A stretch of 64,000 nt of DNA. Source: Agapanthus africanus (Eukaryota > Streptophyta > Magnoliopsida > Asparagales > Amaryllidaceae). How positions within the stretch are numbered: position 1 is the stretch's first letter; each line of letters opens with the position of its first letter. This document shows positions 32,430 to 43,802 of this stretch, piece by piece. The notes under the pieces are model-generated. The model saw nothing but the letters and a program-made list of their open reading frames with translations. It had not been told where the DNA came from and searched no databases. Both the position numbers and the translations under genes were made by a program. Location of the stretch: NCBI GenBank assembly GCA_030015575.1, contig JASDDO010000016.1, forward strand, positions 177,256,815-177,320,814, written 5' to 3'.

Positions 32430-34085
32430 ACGGTCGCTTCCTGAAGAAATACTACGCTTAACGGGTCAAGGCCTAGGTCAATGATAGATGACGACGACTA
32501 TGTCCGCTCGCTATCTTCCTAAGCCCGAACTCTAAGTAGTAACCAGCATCCTCTACAACGGACCGAAACGTCCTTAAACTAGCAACGGACCGAAATGTCC
32601 TTAAACTAACAACGGACCGAAACGTCCTTAAACTAACAATGGACCACTATGTCCAAAAACTGGTTGTTGATCAAGATGTCGATAAACTACGGTGGATTGC
32701 AGTATCTCAAAGCCGATAAAAAATAAATAAATAAATAAATAAAAACGGTATGTCCATAAGCAAAATGGGCACGGATGAAAACCCGAAAGGGCTCCGTGAG
32801 TAAAAACAGCAGGGCTACCGACGAGTGTTTGTGAAAACCCATAAGGGCGCAACCTCGTTAAAGGACACTTGCAGGGTCCTCACGACCTTGTAAGGAGAAA
32901 CCACCCGCGTGAGATCCTTACGACTCACAAGGGAGCAACACACTTAGGAGACCTCACGATTCCTAAGGAGAAACTACACTTGCGAGATCCTCACGACTCG
33001 TAAGGAGAACTCTCTTATGGGACCCTCACGGCTCATAAGACTTGAAAGTCTTAAGTTACAGAGACCTAAACCTGTACTTAAGCAACCCCCACAACCTTCA
33101 ATTTATGCCCTACAAGTGGCTCAATACTGACCCTTGTATACAATCCACGGGCGCGAATAAACATTTCCCTAACCAAGTCCCATCCGTGACTAGGGATATG
33201 TTCGTATGGAGAACAACCCTTGTAGGTCCTCTCGACTTATAAGGAGAAAACCCTTTTGTAAGATCCTTACGACTTGCAAGAGGACATGCACTTAGGAATC
33301 CTTACGATTCCCAAGGAGAAAACACACCTGCAAGATCCTCACGACTTGTAGGGAGAAATACCTTTATGAGACCCTTACGGCTTATGAAGTCGAAAGCCTT
33401 AGTCGACAGGACCCTTAACCCTGTTTACTAAGCCACCTTTGTTCAACATCGACAGAGGAAAATGATGATTCGCTCCTGGCAACATCCCAGTTGTAGCGGT
33501 GCTGATGCCGAAATCGGTGTCTAAAATCCAAGCTTGCAGCGAAAAGGCCAGCGAGCCACACATGCATACGAAATAGCCGAAATGATGGGGCAACTTGCAA
33601 TAAAAAGTAGCAAGTAAAAATGTATGCATGAAAAATAGCCGAAATGATTGGGCAACTCGCAATAAAAAGCATCGAGTAAAAATAAACTAGATAGCCGAAA
33701 TGATTGGGCACCGCGAAAAATAGCCGAAATTATTGGGCAATCGCGACATTCGTGATATAAAGCTGAAATGATAGAGCATCGTGGAAAAAGAAATAAAATA
33801 AAAATGAAATTTACGCCCTACAGGTGATGTTACATCTATCCCTGTATACAATCCAAAGGCGCAAACAAAGAAGGGATCATACTCCTCCCCCAGGTTTCAT
33901 CATAAGAAGAAGACAAATCTCGACGGGCCGCAAGTGACCTAGAGATTGTCTTAACACTCGTCTTGTAACGACGGACACAACTTCAAGCAAAGCGGAACAG
34001 CGGCAACTCCCAGTTCCATGGCTCGGCGATATACAGATCACCAGGAGTCAAATCCCCACCCCGTGTAATGCGGATACAATCAACA
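32430..34085 (+). repeat. Tat 3' region, short-period repeats
   Basis: No gene supported. 32555-32665 has four GGACC-N6-GTCC-type repeats of about 26 bp; 32722-32745 is AAAT microsatellite. 32870-33060 and 33218-33420 are two copies of a block of CCTTACGAC/GTAAGGAG palindromic units, separated and followed by GCCCTAC ... GTATACAATCC modules (33105-33155, 33812-33860) also present in the LTR. 33560-33790 repeats AGCCGAAATGATTGGGCAA-type units. The minus strand at about 34130-33985 has one open run ending in FRFA that could be an old antisense-gene 3' end, not proven. Confidence 0.65.
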
Positions 34086-34849
34086 AATTCCTGGTCATGT
34101 GGAACGCGGATAACGTCACTCTTTGACCCCGTGGGAAACGTCCAGAGCGGAGCTTGGTCCTCTCAGAACACGGCAGTGAACCCGTGGGAAGCATCCAGAG
34201 CAAAATTCCTGGTCACGTGGAACGCGGATAACGTCACTCTTTGACCCTGCGAAAAACGTCCAGAGCGGAGCCTGGTCCTCGCAGAACACGGCAGTGAACC
34301 CGTGGGAAGCATCCAGAGCAAAATTCCTGGTCACGTGGAACGCGGATAACGTCACTCTTTGACCCCGTGGAAAACGTCCAGAGCGGAGCCTGGTCCTCGC
34401 AGAACACGGCAGTGAACCCGTGGAAAGCATCCAGAGCAAAATTCTTGGTCGCGTGGAACGCGGATAACGTCACTCTTTGACCCCGTGGGAAACGTCCAGA
34501 GCGGAGCCTGGTCCTCGCAGAACACGGCAGTGAACCCGTGGAAAGCATCCAGAGCCAAATTCCTGGTTACGTGGAACGCGGATAACGTCACTTTTTGACC
34601 CCGTGGAAAACGTCCAGAGCGGATCCTGGTCCTCGCAGAGCACGGCAGTGAACCCGTGTGAAGCATCCAGAGCGGAGCCTAGTCCTCGCCGAACACGGCA
34701 GTGAACCAGTGTGAAGCATCTAGTGCAAAATTCCTGGTCACGTGGAACGCGGATAACGTCACTCTTTGACCCTACGGAAAACGTCCAGAGTGGAGCCTGG
34801 TCCTCGCCGAACACGGCAGTGAACCCGTGTGAAGCATCCAGAGCAAACA
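34086..34849. repeat. 118-bp tandem array in Tat 3' region
   Basis: About six and a half copies with period 118 bp, marked by GGAACGCGGATAACGTCACT at about 34101, 34219, 34337, 34455, 34573 and 34746; the last unit is longer by 54 bp. Because 118 is not a multiple of three, overlapping minus-strand frames of 104-126 residues arise; I treat them as by-products. Tandem arrays in this position are known in Tat/Ogre elements and can seed satellite DNA. Confidence 0.88.
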
Positions 34850-35563
34850 TCGGACTGTGGAGTCCTTAAATACATGGACTATGATGTCCTTAACCTCGAC
34901 CGTAATGTCTTAAAACAAACGATCAACCACCATGATTCTAGACTGATTTTACCTTGGTTAAAGGGTACATCTCTTCACTCCTTTGATATTTGTCGTTGTA
35001 ATTCCTCAACGTCTTCAAAGAGGTGACGGGTCCTGGTAACCACATATTGGACTGTGGAGTCCTTAAATCCACGGACTATGAGGTCATTAACCTTGACCAT
35101 GATGTCTTAAAACTAACATCGGACTGTGGAGTCCTTAAATCCACGGACTATGAGGTCCTTAACCTTGACCGTGATGTCTTAAAACTAACATCGGACTGTG
35201 GAGTCCTTAAATCCACGGACTATGAGGTCCTTAACCTTGACCGTGATGTCTTAAAACTAACATCGGACTGTGGAGTCCTTAAATCCACAGACTATGATGT
35301 CCTTAACCTTGACCGTAATGTCTTAAAACTAACATCGGACTGTGGAGTCCTTAAATCCACGGACTATGAGGTCCTTAACCTTGACCATGATGTCTTAAAA
35401 CTAACATCGGACTGTGGAGTCATTAAATCCACGGACTATGAGGTCCTTAACCTTGACCGTGATGTCTTAAAACTAACATCGGACTGTGGAGTCCTTAAAT
35501 CCACGGACTATAAGGTCCTTAACCTTGATCGTGACGTCTTAAAACTAACATTGGACTGTGGAG
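34850..35563 (+). repeat. 72-bp tandem array related to the Tat LTR
   Basis: About seven 72-bp units, each made of three subunits around GGACTGTGGAGTCC, GGACTATGAGGTCC and GACCGTGATGTC. The segment 34965-35045 matches LTR 22050-22140 (GGGTACATCTCTTCACTCC, TTCCTCAACGTCTTCAAAGA), so this is LTR-like sequence inside the element. A plus frame 35023-35589 stays open because the unit is a multiple of three; I do not call it a gene. Confidence 0.87.
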
Positions 35564-35633
35564 TTTATATGGGATGGTTGAGTATGTGATACTGCAACCA
35601 CTGCTACAGATGGCCCCAGTGCAAGTGGGAGAT
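35564..35633 (+). mobile_element. 3' tail of a second copia-4 copy
   Basis: About 70 bp (GGATGGTTGAGTATGTGATA ... GCAAGTGGGAGA) nearly identical to 43732-43802, the internal 3' end and polypurine tract of copia-4. It stands immediately before the copia-4 5' LTR, so the order is tail-LTR-internal-LTR, and no target duplication is seen on the left. Confidence 0.85.
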
Positions 35634-37850
35634 TGTTAGTTATATGTATGCCCTAGAGGCCATTACTGTACATAGGATGTATATTGTAGTGGATGCTGGG
35701 ACATATATAGGTAGGACTTTCTTGCTCGACATGATAGTACGCTATCTGGTTGTTCTTTATCTTAACATGTATACTTGCAGTCTCTCTATTACATGTTGAT
35801 AAAGCCCTTAGGATGTGTACTCGACTTCCAGGACTATGATGTAGATCATACTAGTGGGGCCTGGGTAGTCCATGAGTACATCCTTCAATGTTCCTAGTCG
35901 TGGGAATATCGAGACGGGGCATCGATATTCCAGAGTAGACTAGCGTATATCTTCTCGACCCATGTGATAGGCGATGGATGATCGCATATCCATTGGTGTT
36001 TGACATCAGAGATGGTATGCGGGTGCTCAGTGGTGACTGGGTACACTGAACGGACTCGCCGAGAACTCCCAGATGGTATTATACCTCACGTCAGATGGCA
36101 GTTCTCTGGTGACACTGGTACAGCTTAGTCTGTTGACCCGAGATCGTCATAGTCTTGTGTGTCTCCCACTGTGCTTTGATTTCCACCCTACCACGGCTTT
36201 ACTGAGTCGTGCAAACAGGTGGTTCTTAGGTACAGTCCCGATTCACATGGAGGCAATAAGCGATAGGAGGGGATTCGTCTCTCCCGGTATTGGGGGTTGA
36301 TGTTGCGCTATGCTCGACTGGCCATAACTGGAAATCCCTGGCCAGGGTTGCACTGATTTACTGGTAAGTGTTATCAGTAGTTTCATGCTTTTTATGGACC
36401 TTACATCGGCATGACTTATCAAGCTACTGGGGTCTGACGTTTACCACCCCTAGGCGAGATATGCTACATATCAGACGAACAGACCGGACTGTGCGGTAAG
36501 TGTTACTGGTTGGATTCACAGGAGTGTGAGCAGGCTTGCTCGTTGATCTTTTGATCGCTCAATACCCGGGTGGCCGTTACGTTTAGCAGACCGCTTGCGG
36601 CTTGTGGGTGTTTGATATGATCATCACCTACTGCCGGCGTATTGACGAGTCTTTAGAGTCCTATACAGGGGTTTCCTGGCTCAAGCGAAACGAAATAGGA
36701 GCGCATATGAGATATGTGCGGGACCGAGAATAATACCAGTATGTGATACTGTATTCTATTCTCGCGATTTGTATCATTGATCGGTTATATGTGATATGGC
36801 CGGGTTACCGAATCAAGTGTTGATTCGATACATTGATACACTTGATATTAGTCGGTTATATGCGATATGACCGGATCATTAAATCAAGTATTGATTTAAT
36901 GATTTAATGTATAATTATATATTTGATATATTACTTTACATTAACTAGTATTAGCTCACTTAAGATTTGTTTTCTCACTAGTTTGTGCATAAGTGTATAT
37001 ATGATATATATTTGTGTACATATGTTTGTATCATGTTTGATGATACATACAAGATGTGTGTATGAGAGTTATACCAAGATTAGGTTTAAGATTAGGGTTA
37101 TTATTTTATCTTAAGATTTAACAAAAGGATTAAACTTGGTCAAAGTTATCAAGCTTGAAGAAGCTTGGAGAAACTTTGACAAAGTCCACTCTTTTGTCAT
37201 TTCTTTTGATAATTCTTTAACCTATCCCTTAACCTAATACCTTGGTCAAATCTCTACATGAGTTAAGCATGAGGGCTTAACTCAACCATGGTGCCATTAT
37301 TAAAAGGATAAGTTTCATTTGATTTATCATTATTCTATATTCTTTCTTCTTCTTCTTCTTCATCAAGTTTCATCAAAAAGCTTGCTAGCTCCAATGGTGC
37401 CATGAGAAAAAGAGTGAGAAAAACAATTCTAAAGTGAGCCCACTTCCTATTTCTTCATCCTCTACCACTTGCCATGTAGTATAGGGTGTTCTCTTCACAA
37501 AGTTCTTAACCAAGTGAAGTAATAGCTTGAGTTTGAGTCTCCCCGACGTAGATCATCTTCGGCCTCGAAGTCAACGACCTAGCCCGCTCTTTTCTCCGAT
37601 GAAACCAATGCTAGGGTTCGGGATCCCAATGATCGCAGCGAAGGGACGTCAACACGGAGCTTTAGAAGTGAAGGACCGGATCTACAAAGGTTGTAATCCC
37701 TTTCACTTAGTAGTAAAGTAGTTTACTAGCGTATAGTTTCGCCTAATCTCTAGTTAACGATCTTGCATAGAGTTGTTAGGCACATAAAAATTTGATTTTG
37801 GCATGGTTGATGCCTTGTAGAACCTCATGAGTTTTCCTAGTAACCCTACA
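35634..37850 (+). repeat. copia-4 5' LTR
   Basis: 2217 bp, TGTTAGTTATATG...TAACCCTACA. Contains the shared LTR core GAGAACT (36061-36067) / AGTTCTC (36100-36106) around GGTATTATACC and CACGTCAGAT. A TTC-repeat tract lies at 37345-37365. Confidence 0.92.
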
Positions 37851-37851
37851 G

Positions 37852-37864
37852 TGGTATCAGAGCC
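37852..37864 (+). other. copia-4 primer-binding site
   Basis: TGGTATCAGAGCC, one base after the LTR. Confidence 0.93.
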
Positions 37865-38041
37865 TAGCTAGAGCCTTAGGCGAAGTGTAGACGATGTTAG
37901 AAGTCCGATCGAACCCGAAACCCTAATTGAAAACCCTTCTCTGTACAATTTTTCAAAACTGTGATTTTTGTGAATTAAAAATATCCAGAAAATTCAGCAG
38001 GGAATTGTAGGAGTTACTGTGCAGCACGTGACCCCAACTCA

Positions 38042-38105
38042 ACCAATGTGCCGCGGAACCGCGGCCCCACCCTGGCTTGCGCGGCGGTTTTGCGGCCATA
38101 TTGGT
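38042..38105 (+). promoter_or_regulatory. copia-4 GC-rich leader hairpin
   Basis: Left arm ACCAATGTGCCGCGGAACC..., right arm ...GGTTTTGCGGCCATATTGGT, imperfect, 191 nt after the LTR. The loop contains CCTGGCTTG, like CCTGCTTG in the element-strand loops of copia-1 and copia-5. Confidence 0.65.
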
Positions 38106-39978
38106 GAGTTAGGCCACATGGTTTGCACAGTAATTTATTTCTGGAATTGCTGTGTTTTCTAGGAATTTATAAATTTTACTCAAGAGTTGAGTTTTCTGGG
38201 TTGTATTAGGAGTTCGGAGATTCGATCGGATTGTCTAATTTTTTCTATGTGTTTTTCCGGGTAATTTAGAATATGTTAAAAAAGTTCGACCGGATATAAA
38301 TACCCACTTTTTTCCCTGCCGGAAAATTTCCAATTGTTGGATTTTTCCCTAGTTTAATAACGTTCTAAGTAGTGCAAGTAACGCGATGGACCCTCTAGAA
38401 GACAACAAACCTTAACTCGATTATGTGACCGTCTTGAACTCTTTGAACCTTAGGGTTTGGGGCAGTACGGCGTGCCACATGTGAGGCGTTGGCTTAACCC
38501 ATCTACGGCTGGACCGTTCGTACTGAGGCATGAAGTGGATGTTTTTAAACTTATTTCATGTGTTAAGCTGTTTCGGGAAAACTTGGGTGTTTGATTGTTC
38601 GATCGGAAAGTTTAACATTTTCTATTTATCTGGAATATGATACAATATTTGGAATCCACAAGTAGTTATGAGATAAATAATTTGAATGTTATGAATCTAG
38701 CAGTTTAGTCTCACTTGATCGGTTGCCACGGGATTTTGATGCGATCAAAAGTCCGTCGCAATCACGTAGTATACACGGATACTCGCCGGTAAACTTAATA
38801 GATAGCCACGCCCCATAGCCCCGACCAAGTGACTGTAGGAGAACCCCGTCGCCGAAAGCATCCGTTCGGGTGCTCGCGGCAGCGATGTTCCGCCTCAGTG
38901 CACTTCGTCGACGGTATCGGGGGTGCGGCCGTCTACTAAAGTTTGCGACGAGCATTCGTTCTGGATGCCGGGAATCTTGTTGAATTGCCCGACTTTATAT
39001 TGAAAAGTGTTTTCGATATTGAGAATAAAATGAGGGGTTTATAATTGTTAGGCATGCGATGTCTAAGGAATTCATTTGGTTAGGCATGCGATGTCTAAAA
39101 AGGTTGCGGATTCCAACTGTTGTAGTTTTACACTTTCTTTTCTGCGACCGTAAGTGTAATATGTGATATCGCCGGTTTCGTTGCTATATGTCAACGACAA
39201 TTGGGATGCGCATATTTACTTACGTTGATGACATGTGATGTTATGTATTGCTGGATATGTTATATTGGATCGTCATGTTCGAATAGCTGGGGTTTTTTTT
39301 ATGTGAGACGAGTGTTTTTCATTTTCATTCATGTAAAAAAAACTTGTATGTAATATTCTTTTATTGGGGCACTTCCAGGTTGCGGAAGATGTCACCGTTA
39401 ATGTATATTATTTACTTTTCCGCATTAGGATAGACCCAAGGAGGGGAGCACAAGTAACCGGGTTCTAGGGTCCAGTGGGAGACCATCTTGAGGAGTCGAG
39501 TCCGGGTCTCCTAACCCTAGAATTGGTAGGGTTGCTTGCCGCTCTCGTAGGGGTCTAGGGGTGTGGGATTGGCTATTCATCGCGACCGTGGAATCCGTGT
39601 TTTATACTGGCTCGTATTAAAAACACGGACGTCCTAGTATATCCAATATTTCATATGATATTTTCTGCTGCGTTATCTGTGATGTGATCATGTGATATGT
39701 TCAGATAGATATTGTATATAGTATATATGATATATTATATAGACGTTGCTTATGTTTTACACCCGCGCTAGCCCTGCCTCGCTCTGGTGTTAGTTACCTA
39801 ACCTAACGGTGCAGACGGGACATCGAGGCGAATGCGGATGGCATAAGCGTACGTTCTATTTATCTGTGATGTTTAGGTGGACTTAAATGATTGGAATTCA
39901 TTAATGTGATTAATGAAAGAAAATAAACCTAAAAGATGTTGTGGAATCGGATTTCAAAAACAGGTAGCTACAGTTCTT

Positions 39979-40218
39979 GCTTTGCATCGCGGTGTTCCTT
40001 GTAGAACATCCAACACCTTATTCGATAAGGAAAGAGCCAACGATCCCTTCACCGGGAGTGACCTCTTTAGCAATAATTAGCAGATGCTACAACTTTCGGT
40101 TTGTCTTTTGATTGCTTCTATAGTTTTTGCTTTGCACAGCGGTATATGAGATATATCATGCACCTTATTCGATGAGGAAAGGGCCGACGATCCCTTCATC
40201 GGGAGTGACCCCTTTAGC
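39979..40218 (+). repeat. duplicated leader cassette of copia-4
   Basis: Two copies (39979-40071 and 40129-40218; period 150 bp) with TGCTTTGCA, CACCTTATTCGAT, GGAAAG, CGATCCCTTCA, CGGGAGTGACC and TTTAGCA. Inverse complement of the cassette in copia-1 and copia-5 in window orientation, same orientation with respect to the element. Confidence 0.8.
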
Positions 40219-40358
40219 AAAACTACAAAAGCCTCAAAAACACTCCATTTAAAACCATTTGATTCCGCAACGAGATCAAGTTCAGAGCGTTAAAGGTTTT
40301 CTTAAAAACCATCCGCAACCCTCTGTCATTTTAGGAAGTAGAGTACTTAGTATTCGTG

Positions 40359-40563
40359 CTGTGTTTGTTGACCATAGTCAAGGCACAGTGTACGGTAGCT
40401 AAGTGATGTCTTCCTACACCGCATATGATGCGATTAGTTAGGACAGTTGCGTGACTTTGTTGACCTTAGTTAAGGGTCATGTGGGTGGGTCTAATTAATC
40501 ACGAAATGACGGGTAGAACTTGACTAGTGCTTATGATTTGTTGACCATAGTTAAGGTCATAAG
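40359..40563 (+). promoter_or_regulatory. copia-4 triple-hairpin leader array
   Basis: Hairpin 1 at 40359-40388 (outer ctgtg/cacag, inner TTGAC/GTCAA, apex CATA), hairpin 2 at 40450-40481 (outer cgtgac/gtcatg, inner TTGAC/GTTAA, apex CTTA), hairpin 3 at 40530-40563 (outer cttatga/tcataag, apex CATA). The first outer stem differs from ctatg/catag of copia-1 and copia-3 by a matched pair change. Confidence 0.65.
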
Positions 40564-41007
40564 TGCTAGGGGTAAAAACCTTTATCGGGATTTTCAAGTG
40601 TTGAAATTTGCAATGAGATTGCATACCTTCTATATGATAGTTGGATCCCGATACCCGTTGCGAGTAATTGTTACTCCTGGGAGAGTTTTGCACTTTACAA
40701 TTAGCCGATCAAGTAGATGTCTAGAAAAGTGTCAACGGGGTTACGCCCCTGGGAAAACGAGGTTTACTTTAATTAGGTCCGTGCGAAAGCGCGGGAAACC
40801 TCCCTCAAAGTACCGGCACTGGCCTGGCTGAAAGATTGGCGAATTTGTAGAGTGTAATTAATCCCGGCTAGTCTTTCCTTTTAGGGTTTGAAGGAAGATT
40901 TGATAAAAACAGTGGGAGCCATCCTGATTAGATAAAATATATAACCAATCTAATCTTGCAAGAGCGCACGCAGAGTGTTTTCTTCTCTCTCTCTCCAGGT
41001 AGCGACC

Positions 41008-43760
41008 ATGTCACGCCTTAATCAAGATAATAATATGGATGTATTGACCGAACCCGCTTGTTATACTGCGCTGGGGAACGTTGGTCCCGCTCCAACTTAT
41101 AATTGTTATAAGACAGAGCAGGAAATAGGGGAATACCAGGATTCCCATGCCGCCCAAACGAAGAAAGTGCATGAGATGCATCTCCTTCGGGTGTGTTCAT
41201 TATAAAGAACTGTTTCTCTGTGTCCTCTACGTCCTGGGTATTTGATACCGGATCAGGATCCCAGATATGTAATCAGTTACATAGGGCTACAGAAAGGTAG
41301 AGAACTGAGAACGGGTGATAAGTTTCATGAGACAGAAAACGGTGCAAGTGTTGCAGCAAGTCTGTTGGTCACTGTCGCCCTGTATTACCAATACATTGAT
41401 TCTGAACAAATGCTATTAGATACCGAACCTGATATACAAAATCATATCAATCTCTTTATTTATTAAAGAAGGATACAATTTTGTATTGTTGGATAATGTT
41501 TTGAACATTTCCTATATCAATAGTTGATCGGTTCAGGCACGTTATCTAAAAGCATTGACATTCTAAATCAAACTACAGTTCCTAGTATACAGAACACACA
41601 TAAGAGGAAGAGTTCAGAAATGAACGAATCCTTCTTGAGGTATTGTAGACTAGGTCATATCAATGCGACCCGACTGGCTGAAGTTACATTTAGATGCATA
41701 TTTAAATCAGTTTGAATTTACATCTTATGAAACTTGCCAGTCATGTCACAAAGATAAGATGACCATAGCTCTGTTTACTTGAAACAGAGAAAGAGTTAGT
41801 GAACTCTTGGGACTGATACATAGTGATGTATAAAGGTCCCCAGTCTACATATGCCAGGACTGGTTCTTTGTACTTCCTTACATTCACTGATGATCTCTCA
41901 AGATTCAGCCATATGTTCCTATTGAAACATAAGTCCGAAGTTTTTGAGATATTCACAGAATATAAGTTAGAAATAGAGAACCAAAAACCGGGTATAAGTA
42001 TTATGTCCTATGATAAGATCAGGGAGGAGAATACTTATGCATGGAATTCTTGGACTATTCTAAAGGAGAATGAGATTCTCTCTCGGTGTTACTCCTCTGA
42101 ATACACCACAGCACAACGGTGTATCGGGGTGGAGCAATCGCACCATATGAGATATGGTGTGCTCTATGATGAGTACTACTGAGTTACCTATTTCCTTTTG
42201 GGGTTGTGCACTTGAGAAGCTGCATACCTATTGAATTGGGTTCGAATCAAATCAGTGCCTACCACTCCATATAAGATATGGTATGGGAAGAACCTATCTC
42301 TTAAGTAAGTTAAGATTTGGGATTGTCCGGCCTATGTCAAAAGCAAAATCCGGACAAGATCGAGGCAAGGTCAGTTCTGTAGAACTGGAAAGGTTCCAGC
42401 TATACAAAACTGCAGCTGATTTGACAGGACCAAAGGATTCTATAGTCCCTAACGAACCTCAGCCTCTCCGCCGATCTGGTAGGGTTCCTCATCCGCCTGA
42501 GAGATACTTCGGTTTCTCGATGACAGTGGGAGCGAGGAATGCATCATGAGATGATGACCCAACTAGTTTCGAGCAGGCCATCAAGAGTAGGGACTCTGTA
42601 AGAATGGCTGGATGCTTAGCGATCTGAAATGGAATCCATGTACACCAACAAAATATGGACTTTGGATGCTATATCTGAAGGGTTAAATCCCCATCAGGAG
42701 CAAGTATATCTTGAGAAGATTACTTGGTGTAGATGGAAAAGTTAAGACTTTCAAAGCTGGACTTGTTAAAAGTTTTCGTCATCGACCAGGCGTGGATAAT
42801 GATGAAACCTTTTCCAGTGCCTGTGCTTAAGTCCATCCAGATCCTACTTGCCACGGCTACATACCATGACTACGATATCTGGCGGTTGGGTGTCATGACT
42901 GCTTTTCTAAATACTGATTTAGAAGAGAGCGTCTATAAGAACACAACCATAGGGCTTCGTAAATAGTAGGAGCAGCGGAAACGTGTGCAAGATGCTTTAC
43001 AGATTAAAGCAGGCATCGCAAAGTTGAAACGTCTGTTTTGATGCAGTAGTCAAAGTGTTTGACTTCATCAAAATGGTAGATGAATCATATATATACAAAA
43101 AGGTAGTAGAGAGTAAGGTGGTCATCCTCGTATTGTACGTGGACAACATACTCTTGATAGGAAAAGAGTTTCTTATGCTACGCTCGGTCAATCTTCTCTT
43201 ATCACATGGATTCTCCATATAGGATCAAAGTTATACCTCCTAAATCCTGGGTTTTGGATCTATGAGATAGATCTAAATGGATGTTAGGATTCTCACTAGG
43301 TGTAGTAAGATGGTATCAGTTGATCCTGGGGAGAATCACTGGAAAGGTTCCAGGTTGATAAGGATGACTGAATGTCAGTCGCAGGCATTGTCTTTACCCT
43401 CAGTGGAGGGACGGTATGTTGGAAGAGTTCCAAGCTAGATACCGTGGCAAACTAGAAGATAAAGGCTGGTGACATCGCTATCGAAGATACTACCAAAGAG
43501 GCAGTTTGGGTGTATATTGGTTCATGAGATGAACTAGGTTCCTACCATTATATGACAATGGAAGTGTGGCTTTGGCCCAGGAACCCCGGTCCCATCAGTG
43601 ACCCAGACATATTCTAAGGCAGCATCACCTGATCAAGGAGATAGTTGATCTCCAGGGTGATCGAGGTTAGGAGAGTAGACTCAGAGGACAACACGGCGGA
43701 TCCACTCACAAAGGCCTTTTCCCAGAGAGAGACTTATATAGGATGGTTGAGTATGTGATA
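41008..43760 (+). pseudogene. copia-4 gag-less pol, heavily decayed
   Basis: ATG at 41008 opens a 66-residue frame (MSRLNQDNNMDVLTEPACYT...) that matches copia-5 and leads straight to protease-like sequence; no Gag domain or zinc knuckle is found. Downstream only fragments are readable: integrase YFLTFTDDLSRF near 41870, linker PLRRSGRVPHPPERYFGF near 42460, RT VLKSIQILLATATYHDYDIW near 42820, a YVDD-like VDN near 43137, and RNase H pieces near 43390-43700. Frames change often and segments are missing. Not functional. Confidence 0.85.
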
Positions 43761-43787
43761 CTGCAACCACTGCTACAGATGGCCCTA

Positions 43788-43802
43788 GTGCAAGTGGGAG
43801 AT
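43788..43802 (+). other. copia-4 polypurine tract
   Basis: GTGCAAGTGGGAGAT directly before the 3' LTR. Confidence 0.8.

Larger units (their letters stand above)
37851..41007 (+). other. copia-4 5' leader
   Basis: 3.2 kb without a supported gene. It shares with other leaders the ACACCCGCGCTAGCCCTGCC block (about 39760), the ATAGACCCAAGG block (about 39432), the duplicated cassette and the hairpins. A stretch of about 0.8 kb (about 38290-39110) has no match in copia-3, with a GC-rich core at 38710-38960. It ends with a CT tract and CCAG at 40995-40998, ten bases before the ATG. Confidence 0.75.

Noticed and set aside
34116-34850. Overlapping 104-126 residue minus-strand frames
   Set aside because: They are the same 118-bp repeat read in successive frames.
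34086-35563. CRISPR-like regular repeats
   Set aside because: Direct tandem units without unique spacers, in a plant retrotransposon.
35023-35589. 188-codon open frame with a 24-residue repeat
   Set aside because: The 72-bp unit is a multiple of three and has no stop in one frame, so openness follows from the repeat; related LTR arrays break the frame.
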